Positions 23,484 to 32,150 of a stretch of DNA of 44,707 nt are shown piece after piece. Both the position numbers and the translations under genes were made by a program. The first letter of the stretch is position 1; each line of letters opens with the position of its first letter. This DNA comes from Streptomyces murinus (lineage in GTDB: Bacteria > Actinomycetota > Actinomycetes > Streptomycetales > Streptomycetaceae): positions 1-44,707 of the forward strand of contig NZ_MUNF01000178.1 in assembly GCF_002154555.1 (NCBI RefSeq). The letters are read 5' to 3'. The notes below the pieces were generated by a model, which was given only the letters and a program-made list of their open reading frames with translations, made no database searches and was not told where the DNA came from.

Positions 23484-26400
23484 GCGGCTCCTCGAGTGGT
23501 GCGGCGCGGAGCATCCGGCCGGTACGGAGGGAGGTTTCCCAGTGCCTGGTAGAGGGGCTCGTAGAGCATTTTCACCAAATGCCGGTCGGCCGGTGTGTGC
23601 GGACCGTCCTCGTCGAAATACGGGGCAAGGACATGGAGCAGGCTGGCGAGCAGACCGGTGCGGAAGTCGTCGGGCCCTCGGCCGGCGGCCTCCCGCTCAG
23701 CGAATCGGGAATCCACGAAGACCACGCGGGCCGGGACCCCACCACGTACCAGACGCCCGATGACCTGCCACATCACCACGAGCCGATCCCAGGTGAAGGC
23801 GACCTTGTCCTCGTCGTTCAGCTCCCGCCAGGCCATCCTGCGAGTCAGCAGGTGCTTCCAACGGATCCGGGCCTCGCGGCGGAATGACCGTCCCGCGGTG
23901 TCGAGATCGGGAGCGGAGGCGACCAGCCTGTCGAATTCGCCGTTGGCCATCAGACGCATGGCCCAGCTGTTGATGCCCTGGACCGCGATACCGATATCGT
24001 ACGGGCGGGGATGGGGGCGGGCGAGGAAGAGTACCGAGCCGATGGCCGCCTGACCGGCGTCGTTGAGAATGTTGTGGCCCCGTTCCACGGACATGAGCGG
24101 GGCGATGAGGATCTGGGCGTCCATGGTCCCGAAGGCTGAGACATCGCCGCGACGCAGCGTCATGGACTGGGCTGACGCGAGGGGCTCACCCGGGTCGACG
24201 CCGCCGAAGGACACCTCCAACTCGGCGTCGTCCGGGATGAGTCTGCACACCCTGCCCTTCCAACGAGGGATGCCTTCGAGGACCTCGAAGGCCCGGCGGG
24301 CCTCGTCGTAGGAGCCGACGAGAAGCAGGAGGCGCTTCCGGCGGGTGCTTGGGATCAGTCTCAGTTCTTCCTCAAGCGTGCTCTCGAACTGCCCCTCACG
24401 GGGGCGGGCAAGCCCGTCGAGCATCAGCTCGAGGACCTTGGGACGCAGGTCGGGGCGGGTGCCGGAGAGGTGTAGGGGGCGCCCATCAGGTCCAGGGACG
24501 AAGACCTTGCGGAAAGTGGTCTGAAGCAGTGCGCGGTGCTCCTTGGGCGAAATCTTCAGAATGGCCCTGACCGGGGCGAGCACGTGTGCTCCCGCCGCCG
24601 TACCGGCCCAACTGGTCCCAGACATAAGGAGTACGTGAGCAGTCGGGCTGCCGTCGAGTGCGGTGATCCGGTGCAGCCCGGTGAGCAAGGCGCGACCCAC
24701 GCCGGTGCAGCGAAAGAACCGGAGTTCGGCTCCTGCGGAGCCTCTCGTGGCGTCCAGATTCTCGGTGAGAAGCTGAAACCCCAGAATGTTGCCCATGGGG
24801 GACTCTGGAAGGAGCGGGCCGTAATCGAGCGGCGGCCGACGCGCGAGTTGGTTGTCGGTCGATTCCAGGTTGAGCGCGGTCTCCACTGTCGGCCACAACT
24901 CTGTGATGACATCGAGGCGTTGTTGCAGGATGCAAACCAGCACGGTGAATTCGAAACGCAGGGTCCTGCGGCGCATTTCCGCGTCGGTTCCGGGAGCGAG
25001 CCCTGAGAGCCGGGTGAGCGTGGCGCCGGCCTGGAGGCGGGTGGTCTCCTCATCCAAAGTGTGGAGAAGCGCGCGGGCCAGGGCGACCAGGTCGGTGAGT
25101 TCCGGATCATCCGTCCCCTCCCCGCCGAGGGGGTCGTCCCGGAAGGTGTCCAGCATCTCCGTGACGGCGGTGCGCCTCGCGTCGGCCGCGTCCTCGGGTT
25201 CCCCCACGGTCCCGGACTCCGTACCGGGATCGTCGTCCGGCTGCTCGTCGAGATCGGCCTCCTCGCGGGACTCCTCCTCGAAGTCGATGTCGGGCTCGTC
25301 GTCCTGGTCCGGGGCGTCGGGGGCAGACGGCTTCGGGAACCAATCGTCGAGCAACTTCTGCTGCAGTGTCCATGAGCTGAAGTAGTCGTCCCTGATCCAT
25401 CGTTGCAAGCTGGAGTGACGCATCAGCATCGAGTACAGCCTGTTGGTGGCGGCGATCGAGGCGGTCAGGGACGAGGACCAGCGGTCCACGTCCGCGTCGG
25501 ACAGCTGAAGGCGTCCGTATCGCGCGAACTCGTCGGTGGTGTGGGTCTGGAGTTCGTCCAGCCACGAATCCGGGGACCGCCCGACCAGGGTCGCCGAGGG
25601 CACGAACATGGTGTCCAGCTGCATCTGTACCCGGTCGGCCTCGTCCACGATGATCAGGTCGCTGCGGACGCAGGCGACCTCCAGGAACCGGGCTCGCTCC
25701 CGATTCTGGTGTCGGGGTGTCAGCCCGTAGACGAGACTCGCGGGGTTGGCCACCCAGATGTCGGCGTCGACCAGATCGTGGGCACCACGATGACGAGGAC
25801 ACGCGCCCCACAAGGGGCAGCCTTCCGCAGTGCCCATCCGGTCATGGTCTGCGTCGTCCGGAGCGGCTGTGGGCGAGCTCGTGGGAGCGTGTTCGGCGCC
25901 GTCCGGCGGTACGTCATCCTGCGCCCGGCCCTCCTTGCGGGTATTCGCGGGGTAGAGGCGGGTGCAGGGGGAGTCGGCGATGTCGAGTGGCTCCAACGCC
26001 TCCCTGCCGCGCAGAGCGTCAAGGGGGCAAGCGGTGCTCAGGTAGGTGAATTGCCGGGCCTCGTGGCTGAGCAGGGAGCCTGCGCCCGCGCTGGTGAGCC
26101 TGCGGTGCATACGCTGGATGTTCCGAGTCCGGGTGGACGTACCCAGGACTGGTGCGACCTTCAGTTCCAGGCGGCGGAACAGCTCCACCAACCTCATCTG
26201 TTCGGCGACGTCGCCCACGACGATGGTGACTCTGCGCCCCTGCCGGACGGTCTCCACGGTGAGTACGTCGCGCAGCGTGCTCTTGCCGGCGCCGACCATG
26301 CCCACCAGATGGAAGAGGCCCGATACGGACAGCGTGTCCTTCTCGCCGAGCGAGCCGAAGGCCGATCGCGCGGAGTCGAGTACGTCCAACTCGATACGCC

Positions 26401-27079
26401 GTACGCGCTGGACCCAGGACTTGCGGGGGTCCGTGACGAGCAGTTTCCGGTCCATCCACTCGGCGGTCGCCTTCAGCTGGGCCAGGGTCGTCTCGATCGG
26501 CTCTGCCGTGCCGGGAGAGGGAACGAGGACGTGTGGGCGAGCCGTGGTTACGGGCAGATGCCGGGGAAGGCGTACGGACGTGATGAGCTTGCCCTGCGGA
26601 AAGCGGTACGACCTCCCGGGCCGGGCGAGCGCCAGCCGTGGCCGACGGTAGAAGCGAGGGGCGGAGGTGAGGGCCTTCTCGTACAGCTCCCAGCGCTCGG
26701 CCAGGACGGAGACCTTTTCCCGGACCGCGGTCGTGTGGATGTCGGTGAGCCGGTAGCCGCGTACCTCGGTGGGGAAGGAGGCGTACAGCCGCAGAGCACG
26801 CTCCCAGGTGCGGGGACGCCGCAGCGGCCACAGCAGGTGTCTTGCGACCTTGAGTATCCGCTCGCGCTCCGCGGTCCTTTCCTGCGCGAGGGCGAACGGG
26901 TAGCCACCCAGCAGGGTCCACGCGGCGATCGCCGGCTCGCCGGGGCACAGTCGCTCCAGCAGGTAGAGGCCGAGCTCGACACGGAGGAGGCGAGGGGCAC
27001 GAGACGGGCCCGCTTCCACCGGCCAGGCAGCACGGATCCGGTCGGCGTGCCCAGAGCCCCAGAATGTACGGTCGCGCAT
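23480..27079 (-). CDS. DinG/XPD-type Fe-S helicase of the pPIWI-RE system
   Basis: A 1199-residue superfamily 2 helicase. The first about 210 residues form a separate helical domain (RLLRVELGLYLLERL, RHLLWPLRRPRTWERAL) that fits the pPIWI-RE Z domain. Walker A is GMVGAGKST (260-268). The cysteines at 351, 372, 421 and 427 are placed as for the Fe-S cluster of DinG/XPD. The DEAD box (VDEAD) is at 478-482. The second RecA-like domain ends with a motif VI QVIGRLVRGG near 1115. An acidic disordered insert (rich in D and E, about 580-640) lies between. It would unwind duplexes or R-loops for the PIWI and nuclease partners. Its start overlaps the stop of the upstream gene by one base. Confidence 0.83.
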   Translation of the reverse strand: MRDRTFWGSGHADRIRAAWPVEAGPSRAPRLLRVELGLYLLERLCPGEPAIAAWTLLGGYPFALAQERTAERERILKVARHLLWPLRRPRTWERALRLYASFPTEVRGYRLTDIHTTAVREKVSVLAERWELYEKALTSAPRFYRRPRLALARPGRSYRFPQGKLITSVRLPRHLPVTTARPHVLVPSPGTAEPIETTLAQLKATAEWMDRKLLVTDPRKSWVQRVRRIELDVLDSARSAFGSLGEKDTLSVSGLFHLVGMVGAGKSTLRDVLTVETVRQGRRVTIVVGDVAEQMRLVELFRRLELKVAPVLGTSTRTRNIQRMHRRLTSAGAGSLLSHEARQFTYLSTACPLDALRGREALEPLDIADSPCTRLYPANTRKEGRAQDDVPPDGAEHAPTSSPTAAPDDADHDRMGTAEGCPLWGACPRHRGAHDLVDADIWVANPASLVYGLTPRHQNRERARFLEVACVRSDLIIVDEADRVQMQLDTMFVPSATLVGRSPDSWLDELQTHTTDEFARYGRLQLSDADVDRWSSSLTASIAATNRLYSMLMRHSSLQRWIRDDYFSSWTLQQKLLDDWFPKPSAPDAPDQDDEPDIDFEEESREEADLDEQPDDDPGTESGTVGEPEDAADARRTAVTEMLDTFRDDPLGGEGTDDPELTDLVALARALLHTLDEETTRLQAGATLTRLSGLAPGTDAEMRRRTLRFEFTVLVCILQQRLDVITELWPTVETALNLESTDNQLARRPPLDYGPLLPESPMGNILGFQLLTENLDATRGSAGAELRFFRCTGVGRALLTGLHRITALDGSPTAHVLLMSGTSWAGTAAGAHVLAPVRAILKISPKEHRALLQTTFRKVFVPGPDGRPLHLSGTRPDLRPKVLELMLDGLARPREGQFESTLEEELRLIPSTRRKRLLLLVGSYDEARRAFEVLEGIPRWKGRVCRLIPDDAELEVSFGGVDPGEPLASAQSMTLRRGDVSAFGTMDAQILIAPLMSVERGHNILNDAGQAAIGSVLFLARPHPRPYDIGIAVQGINSWAMRLMANGEFDRLVASAPDLDTAGRSFRREARIRWKHLLTRRMAWRELNDEDKVAFTWDRLVVMWQVIGRLVRGGVPARVVFVDSRFAEREAAGRGPDDFRTGLLASLLHVLAPYFDEDGPHTPADRHLVKMLYEPLYQALGNLPPYRPDAPRRTTRGAA

Positions 27080-28257
27080 CAGAACAGTCCCTCGGCCGGT
27101 TCGTCGCTCGTGGTGTCGACGCCGGGCAGCCCGGCCCCGGCAGCCTTGCGTACGGTGTCGATGAGTTCCCTGTCACTGATGAGGGCCGGTGACCGGGTCG
27201 GCCGGTAGCGCTCGAAGACCGCGCGGTACGTCGGCTGCTCGCGCAGCCGGGCGGCCGGGATAACCCAGAAGCACCGGTCGTACGAAGGGCCGGACAAAGG
27301 TGGAGCGGCCCGGCGGCCCAGCAGCGCCGCGCTCGTCCAGTCCTTGTGCTCGACCGCCAACGTGGACCCGTCCGTCAGCCGCACGCGCATGCCGTATGCG
27401 CCGAAGTCGGGCCACAGCTCCACGTCCGCGCCGCACTTGACCAGCCGGCGTGCCAGCCGTTCCTCCAGGATTCCGGGGGCTGCCACCCACTGGCGCAACG
27501 GCCCGATCAGGAGGTGCACGCCTCCGTCGTCGTCGGCTCTGAATTCCCGACCTGGCCGGACGGAATCCCGGTCCTGGCACGAACGTCGCTCGCACCACAT
27601 TCCGCCCTCGGTCGTCGGATGCAACAGGGTGCGGCAGCGGCCGCAGGCCGTGTAGATCCTGCGCTTGCGGTCGAGGTAGGACGCCGGAGCCGGCTGATAG
27701 ATGTCGTGGAGCAGTTCTCCGAGAGGCCCCAGGAGGCCGCCGTCGGCGCTGGGGAGAGTGACGAGATCGCGATACGTCAGGACCGGGCGTCGGATCAAGA
27801 GGCTTCGGAATGCCTGATATGCCTCGGGGTACTCCTCTTCCCGGCAGCGCGTGGCCGCCGTGCTCATGAAGGGCCGTTCGGAGAGCGCGGTGGATTCCTC
27901 CGAGTCGACGGCCCATTCGTAGCAGAGCTGGGTCGGCCGGCGGGTCGCCTTGTCGAGCAGCAGGGATCCCGGCCGGACCGCGTCGGCGGGCAGGGTGAAC
28001 GTCCAGTCGTCGATGGGGCGCAGAGCCGCCCAGTCGACCAGTGCGGGGAGGCTCTCGGGTGGGGCGGCCTTCAGCAGGAGGCAAGCCAGAACGATGTCGT
28101 TCAGAGCCTGCTGTGCTTCCTCGGGATAAGGGCGGCTCAGCGACTCCGTACCCGTGGTCTCGGCAAGGCGGACCATGGCGGTGGCAACTCCACGAAGCAG
28201 GCGGATGCCTTCCGACTCCGCCCATGGCGTGGGGTGCACAGCCTGGGTCTGGTGCAT
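27079..28257 (-). CDS. Restriction-endonuclease-like protein of the pPIWI-RE system
   Basis: A 392-residue predicted nuclease. The N-terminal about 190 residues (pPIWI-RE Y-like) are helical. A zinc ribbon follows with C205, C208, C222 and C227 (ACGRC, then WCERRSC). The C-terminal domain has a PD-(D/E)xK arrangement: D284 in ELWPDFGAYGM and the ExK pair E303/K305 in VEHKDW. In the known pPIWI-RE cassette the REase is encoded with the helicase, as here. The ATG lies 1 base after the upstream stop, with AAAGG inside the end of that gene, and its own stop overlaps the helicase start. This is probably the DNA-cleaving effector. Confidence 0.8.
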   Translation of the reverse strand: MHQTQAVHPTPWAESEGIRLLRGVATAMVRLAETTGTESLSRPYPEEAQQALNDIVLACLLLKAAPPESLPALVDWAALRPIDDWTFTLPADAVRPGSLLLDKATRRPTQLCYEWAVDSEESTALSERPFMSTAATRCREEEYPEAYQAFRSLLIRRPVLTYRDLVTLPSADGGLLGPLGELLHDIYQPAPASYLDRKRRIYTACGRCRTLLHPTTEGGMWCERRSCQDRDSVRPGREFRADDDGGVHLLIGPLRQWVAAPGILEERLARRLVKCGADVELWPDFGAYGMRVRLTDGSTLAVEHKDWTSAALLGRRAAPPLSGPSYDRCFWVIPAARLREQPTYRAVFERYRPTRSPALISDRELIDTVRKAAGAGLPGVDTTSDEPAEGLF

Positions 28258-28258
28258 C

Positions 28259-30013
28259 TCAGCCTTTCGGCGCGCTGGAGGTGGGGGCGGCGGTGTCCGT
28301 GGGCGGAGCCGGGCGGCACCAGACGGCCATTTCGCAGCTTCGGCAGTGGCGGCCGGGACGGACCGGGGCGTCAGTATCTGCGTGCCAGTCGGTGACCAGT
28401 TCGTGAATGGCCCGACGGGCGGCAGCGCGATTCTCAGGGGTGAGGGGGTCGATGATCACGAGCCGTGCGCCGGCTGGACCCAGGACCTCCAACTCCACAC
28501 GGGCGGCCGAGGCGTCGTCGTTGAGGACGGGGCTGGTGCTGAGGAGCACGGCGAGCGCGAGTTGGGGTCGTGCGCGGAAGATGTCGGCGTCCTCGGGCGG
28601 CGGGTCGCGCCGCGCGTCCGTCTTCGTCTCCCGGTAGACCCAGGAGGGGCCGTCCCGGTAGATCATGTCCGGCTTGGCGAGTACGAGGACGTCGGCCGAG
28701 GTGTCATGCAGGACGAGCGTTCGCTCGTGCACGACTTCGTGCACCGTGGACAACTTGTACGGACAGTGGCGAGCATGCGCGGCGATCATCCGTGCCCCGA
28801 GTTCCGCTTGTTCCTCCGGCACGGTCCAGCGGCCGGCTGACCAGGGCGACCGGCCGTCCGGTGCGTACTCGGCCAGGCAGGCGGTCCGGGGATTGGTTTC
28901 GTGACGACGTTGGATCCACTCGTGCACCGCATGGCCTCGGATGACATGCGGGGGCAGTGCGCGGCCCTCGGGGTCGGGCAGGCGAAGGCGCCGCAGGTGC
29001 TCGCGGGCCGGACATTTTTCGTCGTGCCCCGGACGACCCATATAGGAGCGCCCGTTGGTGACAGACCAGATACGGCGCGGCTTCGTCCGGTCCTCGATGC
29101 CCAATATTCCGCCGATTCGACTCAACGCGGGGCAGCCGGGAGCGTACTTACAGTCCTCGCAGTCGAAGCCGGGAAGAAACCCACCGCCGCCGACGGTCTT
29201 GGTCAGCTCAGGAGCACCGTACGTCGTATAGCGCTGCGCGACTTCCTCGGGGCTTTCGCGGAGCAGTTCGAGACGTTTCCCGTCGAGGCAGCTCACCTCG
29301 GTGATCCGTACTTCATCAGGATCTCGCCAAGCGGCCTCTCCGACGTCGTGGACCGGTTCGGCGCCGTGACTCCATTGGCGAGGGGCGGGCAAGCGGTACG
29401 GCTTGCCGCAGCTGACGACATGGGCGGCCGCGGCCAGGTCCGCGCGCTCCTCCGGGCCGACGTCGGCAGGTCTCGTACGGTCCGCTGAGCCCACGTAGCG
29501 GGCGACCGGCACGCACAACTCGCGGACTCGCCCGTCTGCGGAGCCGTAGGGGCGGCCCCAGACACATTGCTCGTAGCGCTTCGCGCCGCGGGCATCGGCC
29601 CTTTCCAGAGCTGTGACGACGACCCAGGAGCAGTCCACGGGCAGGAGCCCGGGGGGCCTGCCCTCCAAGTACCGATCGACCGCGAACCGAGTCCAGGCGG
29701 CGAGTCCTGGATTTGCCGCCGGCTGTTCGTGCGTGGCTGCCAGGGCCTGGTGGAGGGCTTCCTCGGGCTGAAGCCCCCGGTACTCGATCAGGTCGAGCGC
29801 GGTCCCCATGGGTCCGAGGCTGAACGTCTCTCTCCGGTCAGGCTTGTAGGCGGGCAGGGGGCCCCGGGGAAGCCGGAACCCGGTACGCGCCTTGAGGGCC
29901 TTTTTGTATGGGCAGTGGCCACTGTCCTGGCGTAAGGAAGAGGCCGCGAACACGCGGATCAGTCTGTTGGAGGTGGGCCAAGTGCTTTCGGGGGGTGGGG
30001 TCCATGCTGCCAT
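28259..30013 (-). CDS. Cas4/RecB-like Fe-S nuclease with internal duplication
   Basis: A 584-residue protein, first gene of the operon. The C-terminal half is a complete Cas4/AddB-type nuclease: C334, a motif I helix HAVHEWIQRRH (H361, H364), D449 in AKPDMIYRDG, the ExK pair E462/K464 in YRETKT, Q484, and a closing cluster C557-x2-C560-x5-C566. The N-terminal half repeats the frame of this fold: C34 in DSGHCPYKKAL and an identical C285-x2-C288-x5-C294 cluster (CEDCKYAPGC), but it has no HxxxH or D...ExK. It is probably a degenerate copy that keeps a second Fe-S cluster. ATG 30013 follows GCGGAGGAC. Role: 5' or single-strand end trimming, or generation of guides or substrates for the PIWI protein (inference). 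Confidence 0.8.
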   Translation of the reverse strand: MAAWTPPPESTWPTSNRLIRVFAASSLRQDSGHCPYKKALKARTGFRLPRGPLPAYKPDRRETFSLGPMGTALDLIEYRGLQPEEALHQALAATHEQPAANPGLAAWTRFAVDRYLEGRPPGLLPVDCSWVVVTALERADARGAKRYEQCVWGRPYGSADGRVRELCVPVARYVGSADRTRPADVGPEERADLAAAAHVVSCGKPYRLPAPRQWSHGAEPVHDVGEAAWRDPDEVRITEVSCLDGKRLELLRESPEEVAQRYTTYGAPELTKTVGGGGFLPGFDCEDCKYAPGCPALSRIGGILGIEDRTKPRRIWSVTNGRSYMGRPGHDEKCPAREHLRRLRLPDPEGRALPPHVIRGHAVHEWIQRRHETNPRTACLAEYAPDGRSPWSAGRWTVPEEQAELGARMIAAHARHCPYKLSTVHEVVHERTLVLHDTSADVLVLAKPDMIYRDGPSWVYRETKTDARRDPPPEDADIFRARPQLALAVLLSTSPVLNDDASAARVELEVLGPAGARLVIIDPLTPENRAAARRAIHELVTDWHADTDAPVRPGRHCRSCEMAVWCRPAPPTDTAAPTSSAPKG

Positions 30014-30050
30014 GAGTCCTCCGCTGTGTCGGCCTTGATGGAATGCATCC

Positions 30051-30079
30051 ATGGGAGCATCCCTTGTGAATATGGTCAA
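30051..30079 (-). promoter_or_regulatory. Possible promoter of the pPIWI-RE operon
   Basis: On the minus strand TTGACC (30079-30074) and TCCCAT (30056-30051) are separated by 17 bp. The -35 is good and the -10 is weak. The divergent gap (30014-30154) is clearly AT-richer than its flanks. Confidence 0.35.
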
Positions 30080-30118
30080 CAGACACGTTTGAGTGATGTT
30101 TATTAACGAGTGACGCGC

Positions 30119-30124
30119 TAAGGT
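30119..30124 (+). promoter_or_regulatory. Possible -10 box for the methyltransferase-kinase operon
   Basis: TAAGGT lies 30 bases before the ATG at 30155, with GAGGAGG between. No -35 at normal spacing is evident. Confidence 0.35.
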
Positions 30125-30154
30125 TCCTCGGAGATCTTGCGTGAGGAGGGCGGG

Positions 30155-32149
30155 ATGGTGAACGAACCCACAGTCACGGCAGCCGAGATCGCCCGGATCG
30201 CGGGGGTCGGTCCTGCGGCTGTGAGCAACTGGCGCCGGAGATACGCGGAGTTTCCCACCCCTGTGGGCGGTACGGCGGGGAGTCCCCGGTTTCTGCTCTC
30301 GGAGGTGGTGAATTGGCTGGAAGAGCGCGGCCGGTCGGTTCGCATCACGCCGGCCGACGAGGCGTGGCGGGCGATGGAAGCAGTGCGGGACCCGGGGCGC
30401 CCGGGCGCGGTACTGGTGTCGGCCGGGTTCCGACTGCTCGGCGAGGAGCCATGTCGGCGCCAAGCGGGAGCGGAGGACGGTGCGCTCCCTCTGCCTTCCG
30501 CTCTGGGTGCCCACATCGATGGCCTGCGGAGGGAACTCGGTGCCGCTGAGGCCTTCGAGCAACTCCTCCGCCGTTGGACGGAGGCTCACGCACGCCAGAT
30601 TGCAGTGACACCGCCTCCGGTGGCGGCCTTGATGTGTGCGTTGGCCGGTTCGACGGACGGTGAAGCGCCGGTGTCCGTACTCGACCCGGCGTGTGGCACC
30701 GGTGGTCTGCTCCTCCAGGCCGCGGAGAGCGGGACGACCGCCCTGCTCGGCCAGGACCTCGACCGCGACCTCGCCGAGATCGCCGCCGTCCGGCTCAGGC
30801 TTCACGGATACGACGTGTCCGTGAAGCCCGGCGATTCCCTGCTGGGGGACGCCCACGCCATCTCGCGTGTGCAGGGCGTCGTGTGCGACCTTCCCTCCGG
30901 CCAACGGGACTGGGGTCGAGCCGAACTCGGCTACGACACCCGGTGGACCCATGGTCTACCGCCGAAGGGAGAGCCGGAACTCGCTTGGCTTCAGCACGCT
31001 CTGGCACATCTCGACGACGGCGGCCGCGCTGTCCTCCTCATACCGGCGGGTGTGGCCGCAAGGCCCTCGGGGCGCCGTATCCGGGCGGAACTGCTGCGGC
31101 GCGGCACCCTTCGGGCGGTCGTGGCTCTACCCTCCTGGGCCTCCAGGGCTCCGGGCACCCATCTCTGGATCGTCGAGCGCTCTCGGGCAGGGGCGCCACC
31201 GGAGGATGTGCTGTTCGTCGACGCGGATATGTTCGTCGGCCCGGATGCGGAGCGGCCAGGCACCAGGACGGACTGGGAGAAGGTACAGGCGGCGGTCACT
31301 TCGGTGTGGCGCCGGTTCCGTGCGGGAGCGGATCTCGATGCCGACTTCGCCAGCAGGGTGCCGATCACCGTGCTTCTCCGTGACGACGTGGATGTCACGC
31401 CGGCGCTGCATGTGCGTACCGAATCCGGCGGCGCCATCGATATGACGCGATGGGAGGAGGAGCGTTCCGGGTGGCTGCGCTTGCTGAACGGGCTGCCGAG
31501 CACGCTGCCCGTCGTACGGGAGACGCCCATGCCGCCGACCGGTCCGGGCGAGGGTGGCACCTCGCCTCGTGTCTCGCTGGACGAGCTCATTCGGTCCGGT
31601 GCTCTCAGCACATGGCGGGGCTCGACACCCCAGCACACGATCGACGGCACGACGGTGAGGGCGCCTCTGCTCGCACTGGACGACGGGCTGTCCCGTTCCG
31701 GGCCGAGCGGTTACACCTACGTTGTCGAGAGTGAGCGGCTTCGCGAGGGAGACGTTCTGGTCTTTGCGGCCGCACCGGAGAGCGCGCGTCCCGCCGACCC
31801 ATGGGAGTACGGCGCCGCGGTCGGGCCGGGAGTCACCGTCCTGCGTTCCGAACGGACTGTGCTGGACCCCTGGTTCCTGGCCGGGACGATGACCGGCGGC
31901 GCGGGTCCCGGACGCTTCGACGCTTCGGCGGTCACCGCCGGTCGCCGGAGCCGCCTGGACACAGGACGCCTTTTCCTGCCGGTGCGGTCACCGGAGGAAC
32001 AGCAGAGGATCGGCCAGGGGTTCCGGGACATCGCCCGATTCGAGGAGTCCCTCGCCGCAGTCGTCGACCAGGGACGCAGCATCGCCCGGCAATTGGCCGA
32101 GGCGCTGGCGGCGGGGCTGGTCGACCCGATCGATGACAGACGGAGATGA
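30155..32149 (+). CDS. N6-adenine methyltransferase-like protein with altered catalytic motif
   Basis: A 664-residue protein. Residues 7-60 form a helix-turn-helix (IARIAGVGPAAVSNWRRRY). A HsdM-like N6-methyltransferase fold follows, with motif I DPACGTGG (177-184) intact for SAM binding. At motif IV, where NPPF/Y is expected before the RDWG segment, the protein reads CDLPSGQRDWG: N becomes D245, P becomes L246, and the aromatic becomes S248. Methylation activity is therefore doubtful. The last about 200 residues resemble an HsdS target-recognition region (LSTWRGSTPQHTIDG, a closing coiled coil ARFEESLAAVVDQ). ATG 30155 with GAGGAGG upstream is preferred over a TTG 18 bases earlier. It is probably a DNA-binding sensor or a methylation reader. 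Confidence 0.82.
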   Translation: MVNEPTVTAAEIARIAGVGPAAVSNWRRRYAEFPTPVGGTAGSPRFLLSEVVNWLEERGRSVRITPADEAWRAMEAVRDPGRPGAVLVSAGFRLLGEEPCRRQAGAEDGALPLPSALGAHIDGLRRELGAAEAFEQLLRRWTEAHARQIAVTPPPVAALMCALAGSTDGEAPVSVLDPACGTGGLLLQAAESGTTALLGQDLDRDLAEIAAVRLRLHGYDVSVKPGDSLLGDAHAISRVQGVVCDLPSGQRDWGRAELGYDTRWTHGLPPKGEPELAWLQHALAHLDDGGRAVLLIPAGVAARPSGRRIRAELLRRGTLRAVVALPSWASRAPGTHLWIVERSRAGAPPEDVLFVDADMFVGPDAERPGTRTDWEKVQAAVTSVWRRFRAGADLDADFASRVPITVLLRDDVDVTPALHVRTESGGAIDMTRWEEERSGWLRLLNGLPSTLPVVRETPMPPTGPGEGGTSPRVSLDELIRSGALSTWRGSTPQHTIDGTTVRAPLLALDDGLSRSGPSGYTYVVESERLREGDVLVFAAAPESARPADPWEYGAAVGPGVTVLRSERTVLDPWFLAGTMTGGAGPGRFDASAVTAGRRSRLDTGRLFLPVRSPEEQQRIGQGFRDIARFEESLAAVVDQGRSIARQLAEALAAGLVDPIDDRRR

Positions 32150-32150
32150 G

